A stretch of DNA of 64,000 nt from Jatrophihabitans sp035642535 (GCA_035642535.1 DASQSE010000052.1:47116-111115); one strand, 5' to 3'; shown: positions 39,394 through 48,292, counted from the first letter of the stretch. The notes: a model not told the origin generated them from the sequence alone. Numbers and translations are program-made.

Positions 39394-39767
39394 CGCACGG
39401 CCGCTCCGGCGGCGAGGGTCCGCCGCTGTTGCTTCTGCATGGCATGCCGGAGACGCACGTGATGTGGCACCGCGTCGCGCCGGCGGCGTCGGCCACGAAC
39501 GCGGTGCGCGGTGCGCCACCGAATGGCACTCGACGCCCCGGATGTCGTCGACCGGCTCGCGGTGCTGGACATCGTGGGCCGACGACCCGGCGGTCTTCCC
39601 GCCCGAAGCGCGGGCGACCTACATCGAAAATTAGCGCCGCCGGAGACCGTGCACGCCATCTGTGAGCAGTGCAAGGCGGGCCGAATGACGCCGGCCACTT
39701 CCTTCCGGAGCAAGCACCGCAGGAGATCTCGAACGAACTCCTGACCTTCTTCGCTCAGTCGGCGTAA
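39394..39767 (+). pseudogene. Decayed alpha/beta hydrolase (haloacetate-dehalogenase-like)
   Basis: Five fragments of one hydrolase appear in order but in different frames: GGEGPPLLLLHGMPETHVMW (39412-39474), RMALDAPDVVDRLAVLDIV (39517-39573), DDPAVFPPEARATYIEN (about 39580-39630) followed by a stop, ETVHAICEQCKAG (about 39644-39682), and the true C-terminus HFLPEQAPQEISNELL ending at TAA 39765-39767. The nucleophile elbow and the region around it are deleted; the locus is about 40% of normal length. It overlaps the glgB 3' end by 13 bp. Confidence 0.8.
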
Positions 39768-41923
39768 CGCAGCCAGATCGCGCCGAGCGGCGGCACGCGC
39801 ATCGTCGTCGACGCCGGCTGGCCGTGATACATCTCGTCGGTCGCAATCACACCGCCGAAGTTGCCCACGCCGGAGCCGAAGTACGATTCGGCGTCGGTGT
39901 TGAGCACCTCGTCCCACCGACCGGTGAACGGCAGCCCGAGCCGGTAGTTCTCATGGGGGACCGGCGAGAAGTTCGCAACGCACGCCAGCACCGAGTCGTC
40001 CGTACCGAAGCGCAGGAACGAGTAGACGTTTCCGGGGGCGTCGTTCGCGTCGATCCAGTGGAAGCCGTCCTCGGTGGTATCGCGCGACCACAGCGCCGGC
40101 GTCGCGCGATAGATCGCGTTGAGATCCCGAACCACGCGGGCAACGCCACGGTGCCCCGGGTCGTCGAGCACCCACCAGTCGAGCGAGCGCGACTCGGCCC
40201 ACTCGGCGCCCTGCCCGAACTCCTGCCCCATGAAGAGCAGTTGCTTGCCCGGATGCGCCCACATGTACGCGTACAACGCGCGCAGCGTGGCCATCTTCTG
40301 CCACGTGTCGCCCGAGATCTTGTTCAGCAACGAGCCCTTGCCGTGCACCACCTCGTCGTGCGAAATCGGCAGCACATAGTTCTCGGAGTACGCGTACATC
40401 ATCGAGAACGTCATGTCGTTGTGGTGGTACTGGCGGTGGACCGGCTCGTGCGAGAGGTAGCTGAGCGTGTCGTGCATCCAGCCCATGTTCCATTTGAAGC
40501 CGAAGCCGAGCCCGCCCAGGTGCGTCGCGCGCGTGACGCCGGGCCATGCCGTCGACTCCTCCGCGATCGTGACCGCACCCGGGACCCGCTTGTAGACGGT
40601 GGCGTTCATCTCCTGCAGGAACGACACCGCGTCGAGGTTCTCCCGGCCGCCGTAGGCGTTGGGCGCCCACTCGCCTTCGTTGCGGGAGTAGTCGAGGTAG
40701 AGCATCGAGGCGACGGCGTCGACTCGCAGCCCGTCGACGTGGAACTGCTCGAGCCAGAACAGCGCGTTGGCGACGAGGAAGTTACGAACCTCGGTGCGGC
40801 CGAAGTCGAACACGAACGTCCCCCAGTCCGGCTGCTCGCCGCGCCGCGGGTCGGCGTGCTCGTAGAGCGGCGTGCCGTCGAAGCGGCCGAGCGCGAAGTC
40901 GTCCTTGGGGAAGTGCGCGGGCACCCAGTCGACGATCACCCCGATGCCGGCCTGGTGCAGCCGATCGACGAGATAGCGGAAGTCGTCCGGGCTGCCGAAG
41001 CGTGCCGACGGCGCGTAGTAGGACGTGACCTGATAGCCCCACGAGCCGCCGAACGGGTGCTCGGCAACCGGCAGGAACTCCACGTGCGTGAAGCCCGTCT
41101 CGGTCAGGTAATCGGTGAGTTCGTCGGCGAGTTGCCGATACGACGCGCCCTCCTTCCACGAGCCGATGTGCACCTCGTAGATCGACATCGGCGCCTTGTG
41201 CCACTGCGTCTGCGCGCGGTGGGCGAGCCACTCGTCGTCGCCCCAGGTGTAGCTCGATGTCGTGATGACCGACGCCGTGGCGGGCGGCGACTCGCAGGCG
41301 AAGGCCATCGGGTCGGCCTTCATCCGCCATTGACCGTCCGCGCCGAGGATCTGGAACTTGTAGCGGCACCCGTCACCGACGTCCGGAATGAAGATCTCCC
41401 ACACGCCGGTCGAGCCGAGCGAGCGCATCGGCAGCCGGCGCCCGTCCCAGTAGTCGAAGTCGCCGACGACGCGTACGCCGCGGGCGCTCGGCGCCCACAC
41501 GGCGAACGACGCGCCGGTCACGGTGCCGCCGGGCGTCTCGTAGGCGCGCACGTGGGCGCCGAGGACGTCCCACAGGTTCTCGTGCCGCCCCTCCGCGATC
41601 AAGTGCATGTCGATCTCGCCGAGCGTGGGCAGCCAGCGGTACGGGTCGTCGACGCGATGCGTCCGGTCGTGGTAAGTGACCTCGAGCCGGTAGTCGGCCG
41701 GCGCTCCGTCGACGACTGCCTCGAAGACGCCGCCGTCGTGCACCTTGTGCATCGCGGCGCGGGTGTCGCCGGCGACGACGGACACGGCGTCCGCCTCCGG
41801 CCGCAACGTCCGAATGACGGTGGCGTTGCCCGGCATCGGATGTGCACCGAGCACGCCGTGCGGGTTGTGGTGCGCACCGGCGACCAGGCGATCGAGTTCT
41901 TCGCGGGCGACGGTCGTGGTCAT
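39755..41923 (-). CDS. glgB: 1,4-alpha-glucan branching enzyme
   Basis: 722 residues. N-terminal carbohydrate modules (1-210), then a GH13 catalytic barrel: DWVPAHFPKD, nucleophile Asp in DGLRVDAVASMLYLDY, acid Glu in TIAEESTAWPG, transition-state Asp in PISHDEVVHGKG, and a C-terminal beta domain. It introduces alpha-1,6 branches into alpha-glucan built by GlgE. ATG 41923 (MTTTVAREELDRL) is the start; upstream codons are low-complexity. It lies downstream of the maltokinase gene after a 103-bp gap with short repeats, completing treS-mak-glgB on the minus strand. Confidence 0.95.
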   Translation of the reverse strand: MTTTVAREELDRLVAGAHHNPHGVLGAHPMPGNATVIRTLRPEADAVSVVAGDTRAAMHKVHDGGVFEAVVDGAPADYRLEVTYHDRTHRVDDPYRWLPTLGEIDMHLIAEGRHENLWDVLGAHVRAYETPGGTVTGASFAVWAPSARGVRVVGDFDYWDGRRLPMRSLGSTGVWEIFIPDVGDGCRYKFQILGADGQWRMKADPMAFACESPPATASVITTSSYTWGDDEWLAHRAQTQWHKAPMSIYEVHIGSWKEGASYRQLADELTDYLTETGFTHVEFLPVAEHPFGGSWGYQVTSYYAPSARFGSPDDFRYLVDRLHQAGIGVIVDWVPAHFPKDDFALGRFDGTPLYEHADPRRGEQPDWGTFVFDFGRTEVRNFLVANALFWLEQFHVDGLRVDAVASMLYLDYSRNEGEWAPNAYGGRENLDAVSFLQEMNATVYKRVPGAVTIAEESTAWPGVTRATHLGGLGFGFKWNMGWMHDTLSYLSHEPVHRQYHHNDMTFSMMYAYSENYVLPISHDEVVHGKGSLLNKISGDTWQKMATLRALYAYMWAHPGKQLLFMGQEFGQGAEWAESRSLDWWVLDDPGHRGVARVVRDLNAIYRATPALWSRDTTEDGFHWIDANDAPGNVYSFLRFGTDDSVLACVANFSPVPHENYRLGLPFTGRWDEVLNTDAESYFGSGVGNFGGVIATDEMYHGQPASTTMRVPPLGAIWLRYAD

Positions 41924-41946
41924 GAGGCGCCACCCTTCACGAGCAT

Positions 41947-41993
41947 CGCAGCGAGTACCGCAGCGAGCGCCAGCGAGCGAGGAACGCAGCGAG
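41947..41993. repeat. Short direct repeats of CGCAGCGAG between mak and glgB
   Basis: CGCAGCGAG occurs at 41947-41955, 41959-41967 and 41985-41993, with a partial CAGCGAG at 41971-41977. The surrounding gap (41924-42026) contains no gene. It may be slippage-derived filler; a role in mRNA processing between the two genes is speculative. Confidence 0.6.
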
Positions 41994-42026
41994 GAGCGGA
42001 GTGGAGGGGGGTGACGGGGGGCATGG

Positions 42027-43427
42027 TCATAGGGTCTCTCCGTCCGTTGCCAATCGGGTGAGCGAGGCGAGCGGGATCGGCAGCCATGCCGGTCGGTTGC
42101 GGGCCTCGTACACCGCCTCGTACACAGCCTTGTCGGCCTCGAGTGCGCGGAGCAGCACGTGGTGCTCACGCGGGTCGTGACCCGCGGCGAGTGAGTATCC
42201 CGAGCAGAACGCGTCCCGGTTGCGTTCGGACCACTCGCGCGCGCGGTAGTTGAGCTGCGGATCCCAGCCGGCCTCCATCGCGCGGTGGTAGCCGGCATAG
42301 TCGAACGAGCGCAGCATGCCCGCGACGTCGCGCAGCGGGGTGTCGAACTCGCGCCGCGCGTCCATGGCTGCCATCGGCTCGCCCTCGAAGTCGATGAGCA
42401 CCCACCGCGTGACCGTGCGCAGCGCCTGGCCGAGGTGCAGGTCGCCGTGGATGCGCTGCATCGCGAGCGAGTCGGCCAGCTCGGCGAGTTCGCTGTACGC
42501 AGCGGAGAGCGCGTCCGCGACGCTGGCCAGTTCCGGCACCACCCCGATCGCGCGGCGCAGCCGGCCCTCCATCGCCTCGACGCGCTCCGGCAGCTCGTCC
42601 GCCGCCGCCTCGCGCACACCGAATGCCGTGGCCAGGTCGGCGTGCACGCTCGCGACGGCATCGCCGAGCCGCTCCGCCTCGCCGGCGAAGTCGCCGCCCG
42701 CCTCGTCGGCGTGCAGGTCCGCCTCTGCCATGAGGTCGCGCACGCTGGTCTTGGCGAGCTCCCATCCGTCCGACGCGGTGGTCATGAATTCCTGCAGCAT
42801 GGCGAGCGAGGACGGCTCACCAGCGACGTTCGCCTCGACGGCACCGAGCAGCGCCGGGACGTGCTTCGCGCCCAGTTTGGTGAGGGCGCCCTGCACCTCG
42901 ATGTCCGGGTTCATGCCCGGATGCAGCCGGCGATACACCTTCAGGATGGCGACGTCGCCGAACACCATCGACGTGTTCGACTGCTCGCCGGTGAGCACGA
43001 GACTGGGCTCGTCGACCGGGATGTCGTCCGGTTGCTCGGCATAGCGGACGAAGCGCAGCGGCTCGTCCACGATCTCGTCACGGATGCCGACCAGCCAGGC
43101 CGGCGTGACGTCCTTGTCGTGCAGCGCGTCGTACACCCACTGCGTCCCCGCCTCGGTTTCCACGGTGCCGAGCAGCACGTGATCGAGCGTTTCGACAGGT
43201 TCGTCGCGGACCACCAGTGGCACCTGGTAGGTGTCGGCCTCGTCGTCCGCGTAGTCGACGTGCAGCAGCCAGATCGTCACCGGCGGGTGCTCTGCGAGAT
43301 CGGCGAGCGGGTCGATGGTCATTGTTGCCTCGCGGCCCTTGCCCGCGTACCAGCGCTGCGTAGGCGCCCACGCAGCGGCCAGCGGCGCGAGTTGTTCGGT
43401 CGTGATCAACGAGGAGCCCTCCTTCAT
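42027..43427 (-). CDS. mak: Maltokinase
   Basis: 466 residues. N-terminal cap (AAAWAPTQRWYAGKGREA), then an aminoglycoside-phosphotransferase-like kinase with LVLTGEQSNTSMVFGDVAIL (ATP site), Brenner motif HGDLHLGQ and DFEGEP (metal site). It phosphorylates maltose to maltose-1-phosphate with ATP, the donor used by GlgE. It overlaps treS by 4 nt, so TreS and Mak are made together; in some organisms the two proteins form a complex or are fused. Confidence 0.94.
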   Translation of the reverse strand: MKEGSSLITTEQLAPLAAAWAPTQRWYAGKGREATMTIDPLADLAEHPPVTIWLLHVDYADDEADTYQVPLVVRDEPVETLDHVLLGTVETEAGTQWVYDALHDKDVTPAWLVGIRDEIVDEPLRFVRYAEQPDDIPVDEPSLVLTGEQSNTSMVFGDVAILKVYRRLHPGMNPDIEVQGALTKLGAKHVPALLGAVEANVAGEPSSLAMLQEFMTTASDGWELAKTSVRDLMAEADLHADEAGGDFAGEAERLGDAVASVHADLATAFGVREAAADELPERVEAMEGRLRRAIGVVPELASVADALSAAYSELAELADSLAMQRIHGDLHLGQALRTVTRWVLIDFEGEPMAAMDARREFDTPLRDVAGMLRSFDYAGYHRAMEAGWDPQLNYRAREWSERNRDAFCSGYSLAAGHDPREHHVLLRALEADKAVYEAVYEARNRPAWLPIPLASLTRLATDGETL

Positions 43428-45142
43428 CGCTGGGCCTCCTCGGGAACCCCCGTCGGCTGTTGTACGCGCGGGATGCGCAGCCAGTAGAAGCCGTGTCCGG
43501 CGAGGGTGAGCAGGTAGGGCAGCTCACCGATGGTGGGGAAGTGCGCACCGCCGAGCAGCTCGATCGGTTGCGAGCCTTCCCACGGCCGCAGGTCCAGTTC
43601 CACGGCCTGCGGGAAGCGGGACAGATTGTTGACGCAGAGAACGATGTCGTCACCGAACGCGCGGACGAAGCTGAGCACCGACGGATTGCTGCCGCCGAGG
43701 TCGGTGAAGGTGCCCATCCCGAACGCCGGGTTCGCCTTGCGCAGGTGCGTCATCCGCCGCGTCCAGTGCAGCAGCGAGGACGTGTTCCGGGTCTGTGATT
43801 CGACGTTGGTGACCTGGTAGCCGTAGATCGAGTCCATGTTGACGGGCAGGTAAAGCCGCCCGGGATCGCAGGTCGAGAAACCGGCGTTGCGGTCCGGGGT
43901 CCACTGCATCGGGGTGCGCACCCCGTCCCGGTCGCCCAGCCAGATGTTGTCGCCCATTCCGATTTCATCCCCGTAATAGAGCACTGGTGAACCAGGCAGC
44001 GAGAGCAGCAGCGCGGTGAACAGCTGAATCTGATCGATGTCATTCTCGAGAAGCGGCGCCAACCGGCGCCGAATCCCGATGTTTGCCTTCATGCGGGGGT
44101 CCTTGGCGTACTCCGCCCACATGTAGTCACGTTCCTCGTCGGTGACCATTTCGAGGGTGAGCTCGTCGTGGTTGCGCAGGAAGATGCCCCACTGGCAGTT
44201 CTCCGGAATCTCCGGCGTCTGGGCCATGATTTCCGAGATCGGGTACCTGCTCTCCCGGCGCACCGCCATGAAGATGCGCGGCATCACCGGAAAGTGGAAC
44301 GCCATGTGACACTCGTCGCCCCCGGAGGACGCGTCGCCGAAATACTCGACGACGTCGGCCGGCCACTGGTTGGCCTCGCAGAGCAGCACCCGGTCGGGGT
44401 AGTCGGCGTCGAACTCCTTCCGGATCCGCTTCAGGAAGTCGTGCGTCTCGGGCAGGTTTTCGCCGTTGGTCCCGTCCCGCACGTACAGGTAGGGCACCGC
44501 GTCGAGCCGGAACCCGTCGATGCCGAGATCCAGCCAGAACCGCAGCGCTTCGATGATGGCCTGCTGGACGGCGGGCGAGTCGTAGTTGAGATCCGGCTGG
44601 TGACTGAAGAAGCGATGCCAGAAGTACTGCTTGCGCAGCGGGTCGAACGTCCAGTTCGACGGCTCGGTGTCGACGAAGATGATGCGCGCCTCCGGGAAGC
44701 GGCTGTCATCGTCGTTCCAGACGTAGAAGTCGCCGTACGGACCGTCCGGATCCGACCGGCTCTCCTGGAACCACGGATGCTGGTCGGACGTGTGGTTCAT
44801 GACGAAGTCGATGATCACCCGGATGCCGCGCGCGTGTGCCGCGTCGAGGAAGGACTTGAAGTCGTCGAGCGCGCCGAACTCGGGCAGCACGCCGTTGAAG
44901 TCGCTGACGTCGTAGCCGCCGTCGCGCAGCGGTGAGGAGTAGAACGGCGGCAGCCACAGGCAGTCGACGCCGAGCCAGTGCAGGTAGTCGAGCTTGTCCT
45001 GCAGACCGCGCAGATCGCCGGTGCCGTCCCCGTTCGAGTCGTAGAACCCGCGGACGAGCACCTCGTAGAACACCGCGCGTTTGAACCAATCAGGTTCAGG
45101 CTGGTCACCAGTCGTGCCGAGGTCTCGGGACGTCGCGGTCAC
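43424..45142 (-). CDS. treS: Trehalose synthase (maltose alpha-D-glucosyltransferase)
   Basis: 572 residues, GH13 subfamily 16. VLVRGFYDSNGDGTGDLRG near the start, nucleophile in DGFRLDAVPYLY, acid in LLCEANQWP, third carboxylate in LRNHDELTLEMV, and GSPVLYYGDEIGMGDN. It interconverts trehalose and maltose and so feeds trehalose into glucan through Mak and GlgE. AGGAAG lies five bases before GTG 45142, favouring it over GTG 45145. It is the first gene of treS-mak-glgB here, 47 bp after the hpnA-like gene on the same strand. Confidence 0.94.
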   Translation of the reverse strand: MTATSRDLGTTGDQPEPDWFKRAVFYEVLVRGFYDSNGDGTGDLRGLQDKLDYLHWLGVDCLWLPPFYSSPLRDGGYDVSDFNGVLPEFGALDDFKSFLDAAHARGIRVIIDFVMNHTSDQHPWFQESRSDPDGPYGDFYVWNDDDSRFPEARIIFVDTEPSNWTFDPLRKQYFWHRFFSHQPDLNYDSPAVQQAIIEALRFWLDLGIDGFRLDAVPYLYVRDGTNGENLPETHDFLKRIRKEFDADYPDRVLLCEANQWPADVVEYFGDASSGGDECHMAFHFPVMPRIFMAVRRESRYPISEIMAQTPEIPENCQWGIFLRNHDELTLEMVTDEERDYMWAEYAKDPRMKANIGIRRRLAPLLENDIDQIQLFTALLLSLPGSPVLYYGDEIGMGDNIWLGDRDGVRTPMQWTPDRNAGFSTCDPGRLYLPVNMDSIYGYQVTNVESQTRNTSSLLHWTRRMTHLRKANPAFGMGTFTDLGGSNPSVLSFVRAFGDDIVLCVNNLSRFPQAVELDLRPWEGSQPIELLGGAHFPTIGELPYLLTLAGHGFYWLRIPRVQQPTGVPEEAQR

Positions 45143-45189
45143 CACTCCTTCCTAGCAGCATCGCCGCAACGGGCAACCCCAGGGCGGCG

Positions 45190-46212
45190 CTACTCAGGTA
45201 ACCACGTGATTCGCGCTGCGCGAGGCGGTGTCACATAACCGTTGTCGACGAACCAGCGGGCCGAATCGTCGATCGCCTCGACCGCCGGACGCGGCGCGTA
45301 GCCAAGCTCGCCGCGTGCGCGGGTGTCGTCGAAGGCCATCCGGGTGGTGGCCATCCGGGCGGCCTCGAGCGGGATGCGCGGCGGACGGTGCAGCAGCCGG
45401 CCCTGGACGGTGTCCGAGACGACGGCGGCCGCAAGCGCGGCGGCGCGCGGCACCCGGATCCGCGGATGGGGTAGGCCGGTGCGCGTCGCCAGCGCGCCGA
45501 GCAGCTGCCGGAGCGACAGGTTCTCGCCGCCGACGATGTAGCTGCGCCCGATCGCACCGCGCTCGTGCGCGAGCAGATGCCCGCGCGCGACGTCGTCCAC
45601 GTGCACGACGTTGAGCACGGTGTCCACGTAGCCGGGCATTCGCCCGTTCAGGAAGTCGAGGACGATCCGGCCGGTGGGCGTCGGCGCGCCGTCCCCCGGC
45701 CCGAGCGGCGTCGTCGGCAGCACCAGCGTCACCGGCAACCCCTCGGCAGCAGCGCGCAACACCTCGTGCTCGGCCACGTACTTGGAGCGCTTGTACGAGC
45801 CGAACAGGTGGCTGACGTCCGGGTAATCGAGCTCGTTCGCCGGACGACCGTGATCGAGTCCGAGCGTGCCGACGGTGCTCGTGTAGACCAGCCGCGCCAC
45901 GCCCGCGTCACGCGCGGCCGCCAGCACGTTGCGGGTACCGCCGACGTTGACCGCGTAGAAGTCGCGACGGTCGCGCGCCCAGAAGCGGTAGAGCGCGGCG
46001 ACGTGGAACACGGACGTGCAGCCCGCGACCGCCCGCCGCACGCTCGCGGCATCCCGCAGGTCGGCGGTTGCCCGCTCGACGGGCATCCGGGAGGTTGCCC
46101 GGTCGTCCGCGTCCGGCTCGAGCAGCACGACCACCTCGTGCCCCGCGGCGAGCAGGGCCCGAGTGACCGCGGAGCCGATGAACCCGGCGCCGCCGGTGAC
46201 CAGCGCTCTCAT
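45190..46212 (-). CDS. NAD-dependent epimerase/dehydratase, HpnA-like
   Basis: 340 residues of the extended SDR family: TGGAGFIGSAVTRALLAAG (6-24), YxxxK in GSYKRSKYVAEHE, and the family signature LPTTPLGPGD with VDTVLNVVHVDDVARGHLLA. It closely resembles HpnA, the hopanoid-associated sugar epimerase. The adjacent aminotransferase overlaps it by 4 nt (ATGA) and supports a hopanoid-side-chain role, but no squalene-hopene cyclase is in the window. Confidence 0.78.
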   Translation of the reverse strand: MRALVTGGAGFIGSAVTRALLAAGHEVVVLLEPDADDRATSRMPVERATADLRDAASVRRAVAGCTSVFHVAALYRFWARDRRDFYAVNVGGTRNVLAAARDAGVARLVYTSTVGTLGLDHGRPANELDYPDVSHLFGSYKRSKYVAEHEVLRAAAEGLPVTLVLPTTPLGPGDGAPTPTGRIVLDFLNGRMPGYVDTVLNVVHVDDVARGHLLAHERGAIGRSYIVGGENLSLRQLLGALATRTGLPHPRIRVPRAAALAAAVVSDTVQGRLLHRPPRIPLEAARMATTRMAFDDTRARGELGYAPRPAVEAIDDSARWFVDNGYVTPPRAARITWLPE

Positions 46213-47600
46213 CCCCGGGTGCGGGTGAGCGCTCCCTTTGCAAGCGTCCTGCCGAATTCGAAGAAGAGCCCGGAGCCCTTCGCGGCGCTGGTCAGCACGT
46301 CGTCCAGTGCGCCGACGAAGTACTCGACCTCCTCCTCCCCGGCGATCAGAGGCGGCAGCAGCTTGACGACGTTCACGTTGTCCGCGGCCACCTGGGTGAG
46401 GATCCGGTGCCGGTGGAACAGCGGCACCACCACGAGCTGGGAGAACATCGCGGTGCGCATCCGCTCGATCGTCCGCCAGCGCATGCGCAGCCCGCGCGAT
46501 TGCGGCTTGCCGAAGACCAGCCCGACCATCAGCCCGAGCCCGCGGACTTCGTGCAGGAACTCGTGCTTCTCGACCAGCGGTGCGAGCGACTTCGTGAGCA
46601 GCTCGCCGGTGCGGCGTGCCCGGTCGACGATGTCCTCGTCGTCGATTGCCTGCAGCGTCGCCAGGCCGGCAACCATGGCCAGCTGGTTGCGGCTGAACGT
46701 CGACGAGTGCACGACGGCGCGCTCCATCGAGCTGTAGACGCTCTCGAAGATCTTTGTCGAGCACAGCATCGCGCCGACCGGCACATACCCGCCGGACAGC
46801 GCCTTGGACACCGTGATGATGTCCGGCCGGATGCCCCAGTGCTCGTGGCAGAAGAACCGGCCGGTGCGCCCCAGGCCGGTCTGGATCTCGTCGACGACGA
46901 GCAGCGTGCCGTACCGGCGGCACAGCTCCTCGACCTCTGGCCAGAACTCGTCGGGCGCCATGTAGACGCCCTTGCCTTGGATCGGCTCGATGACCAGGGC
47001 CGCGACGTCGCGGTAGCGCAGTTGCTCGTGCACCGCCGCGATGTCGCCGAACGGGACCGACTCGCAGCCGGGCAGCAACTCGCCGAACCCGGAGCGGAAC
47101 TCTCGCCCGCCGTTGAGAGACAGCGCACCGGTCGTCAGGCCGTGGAACGCGTGGTCGCAGTACAGGATCCGCTCCCGGCCGGTGGCGCAGCGCGCGAACT
47201 TGATCGCCGCCTCGACGGCTTCGGCGCCCGAGTTGGTGAAGAACGCGCGCTCGATTCGCGGATGCGCGCGGGCTGTGAGCTGCTCGGCCAGCACGCCGGG
47301 CAACAGCGCGCAGTCGAGTTGGACGAGGTTGGGCAGGTCGGCGTCGATCGCCTGGTGCAGCGCCGCCTTGATCGCAGGGTGGCTGCGGCCGAGCGCGTAC
47401 ACGCCGAAGCCGGACAGCATGTCGAGATAGCGCCGGCCGTCGGCGTCGAACAGGTAGCTGCCCTCGCCGCGCACGTAGTAGCGGTCGAAGCCGAGTGTCT
47501 CGAGCACCCGGGTCAGCTGCGGGTTGAGATACCGGGCATGCAGCTTGAAGTTCTCGCCCTGCCGCTGCGCGAGGGTCTCCGACAGCGAGAAGGGTGCCAT
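46209..47600 (-). CDS. Class III aminotransferase (possibly hopanoid side-chain)
   Basis: 463 residues, ornithine/acetylornithine-type class III fold. EGSYLFDADGRRYLDMLSGF, GAEAVEAAIKFARCATGRE, GGREFRSGFGELLPG, VVDEIQTGLGRTG and PLP lysine in ITVSKALSGGYVP. Similar enzymes stand next to hpnA-like genes in actinomycete hopanoid clusters and HpnO makes aminobacteriohopanetriol, so that role is plausible but inferred. ATG 47600 follows GGGAG by five bases and overlaps the toxin stop (TGATG); ATG 47612 is less likely. It is encoded in the same operon as the toxin-antitoxin pair. Confidence 0.8.
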   Translation of the reverse strand: MAPFSLSETLAQRQGENFKLHARYLNPQLTRVLETLGFDRYYVRGEGSYLFDADGRRYLDMLSGFGVYALGRSHPAIKAALHQAIDADLPNLVQLDCALLPGVLAEQLTARAHPRIERAFFTNSGAEAVEAAIKFARCATGRERILYCDHAFHGLTTGALSLNGGREFRSGFGELLPGCESVPFGDIAAVHEQLRYRDVAALVIEPIQGKGVYMAPDEFWPEVEELCRRYGTLLVVDEIQTGLGRTGRFFCHEHWGIRPDIITVSKALSGGYVPVGAMLCSTKIFESVYSSMERAVVHSSTFSRNQLAMVAGLATLQAIDDEDIVDRARRTGELLTKSLAPLVEKHEFLHEVRGLGLMVGLVFGKPQSRGLRMRWRTIERMRTAMFSQLVVVPLFHRHRILTQVAADNVNVVKLLPPLIAGEEEVEYFVGALDDVLTSAAKGSGLFFEFGRTLAKGALTRTRG

Positions 47601-48019
47601 CACGTCTCCCATGGGTTGACGAGCTCGACACCAGTGTCGATGAAGTCAGCGATGTTGCGCGTGGCCAGGGTGGCTCCCGTTGTTCGGCAGATCGCGGCGA
47701 GCTGAGCGTCTGCCGTGGTGATGGGCTGCCCGATGGCCTCTCGGTTCACCACGATGGCGCCGAAGGCACCACTTGCGTCGACCCCGAACGGCAGAACCCG
47801 GTCGGCGAAATCCCGCGTGATCAGGGCATCGATGTCCGCCTCGAGATTCGTGCGCCGTCGACCCTTGGACATCCGCGCGACTCCATATCGCAGCTCCGCG
47901 GCAGTCACAGCCGTGATCGTAAGGCTGCGCGCTTGCTGGCCGTCGACCCAGGCGAGAACACGGGCATCTGGCCGCGGGCGAATCAGCTCGGACACGACGT
48001 TGGTGTCGAGGACGATCAC
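47600..48019 (-). CDS. PIN-domain toxin (VapC/FitB-like)
   Basis: 139 residues. PIN acidic residues: D5 (VLDTNVVSE), E42 (AELRYGVAR), D104 (TADAQLAA) and D125 (RNIADF). VapC/FitB toxins are RNases, often specific for tRNA or rRNA. GTG 48019 overlaps the antitoxin stop, and its own stop overlaps the aminotransferase start. All catalytic acids are present, so the toxin is probably active. Confidence 0.9.
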   Translation of the reverse strand: MIVLDTNVVSELIRPRPDARVLAWVDGQQARSLTITAVTAAELRYGVARMSKGRRRTNLEADIDALITRDFADRVLPFGVDASGAFGAIVVNREAIGQPITTADAQLAAICRTTGATLATRNIADFIDTGVELVNPWET

Positions 48020-48258
48020 CGCGGCAGGTCCGGAACCCTCGGGCGGTCGGTGCGGGGTGGGATGTCGAGATCGACACCGCGTCGACCAGCGAAGCGGGAA
48101 TGGATGCGCGAGCCGAGCGGTGCCTCGTCGACGTCGTCAAGTACGAGGCGAAGGACGGCACGAGCCTCCGCCTCCATCGAGCGGCCATGACGAGCTGCCC
48201 GCAGCCGCAACTTCGCTTTGAGTTCGTCGTCAAGGTCACGAATGGTGAGCGTGGCCAT
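48016..48258 (-). CDS. Ribbon-helix-helix antitoxin (FitA/VapB-like)
   Basis: 80 residues. N-terminal RHH (MATLTIRDLDDELKAKLRLR, then AARHGRSMEAEARAVL) and a C-terminal toxin-binding tail (LGSRIHSRFAGRRGVDLDIP) that resembles FitA. It should bind the palindrome just upstream and repress the operon with the toxin as co-repressor. GGAGG lies four bases before ATG 48258. Confidence 0.9.
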   Translation of the reverse strand: MATLTIRDLDDELKAKLRLRAARHGRSMEAEARAVLRLVLDDVDEAPLGSRIHSRFAGRRGVDLDIPPRTDRPRVPDLPR

Positions 48259-48268
48259 CTTGCCTCCA

Positions 48269-48292
48269 TTACAGTCATTGACTGCAATGCTA
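48269..48292 (-). promoter_or_regulatory. Operator and -10 element of the toxin-antitoxin operon
   Basis: A 19-bp near-perfect palindrome (TTACAGTCA-T-TGACTGCAA, 48269-48287; one mismatch in nine pairs) sits between a minus-strand -10 candidate TAGCAT (plus-strand 48287-48292) and the antitoxin ATG at 48258. This is where the RHH antitoxin would bind. Confidence 0.65.

Noticed and set aside
39511..39744. 77-codon plus-strand small gene
   Set aside because: It is an open stretch through the hydrolase remnant; only its first 22 residues match the family before the frame is lost.
45190..47631. Single 813-codon minus-strand gene spanning HpnA and the aminotransferase
   Set aside because: Only the first 1,023 bp from the stop code for HpnA; the rest is antiphase to the aminotransferase, whose own frame has complete motifs.
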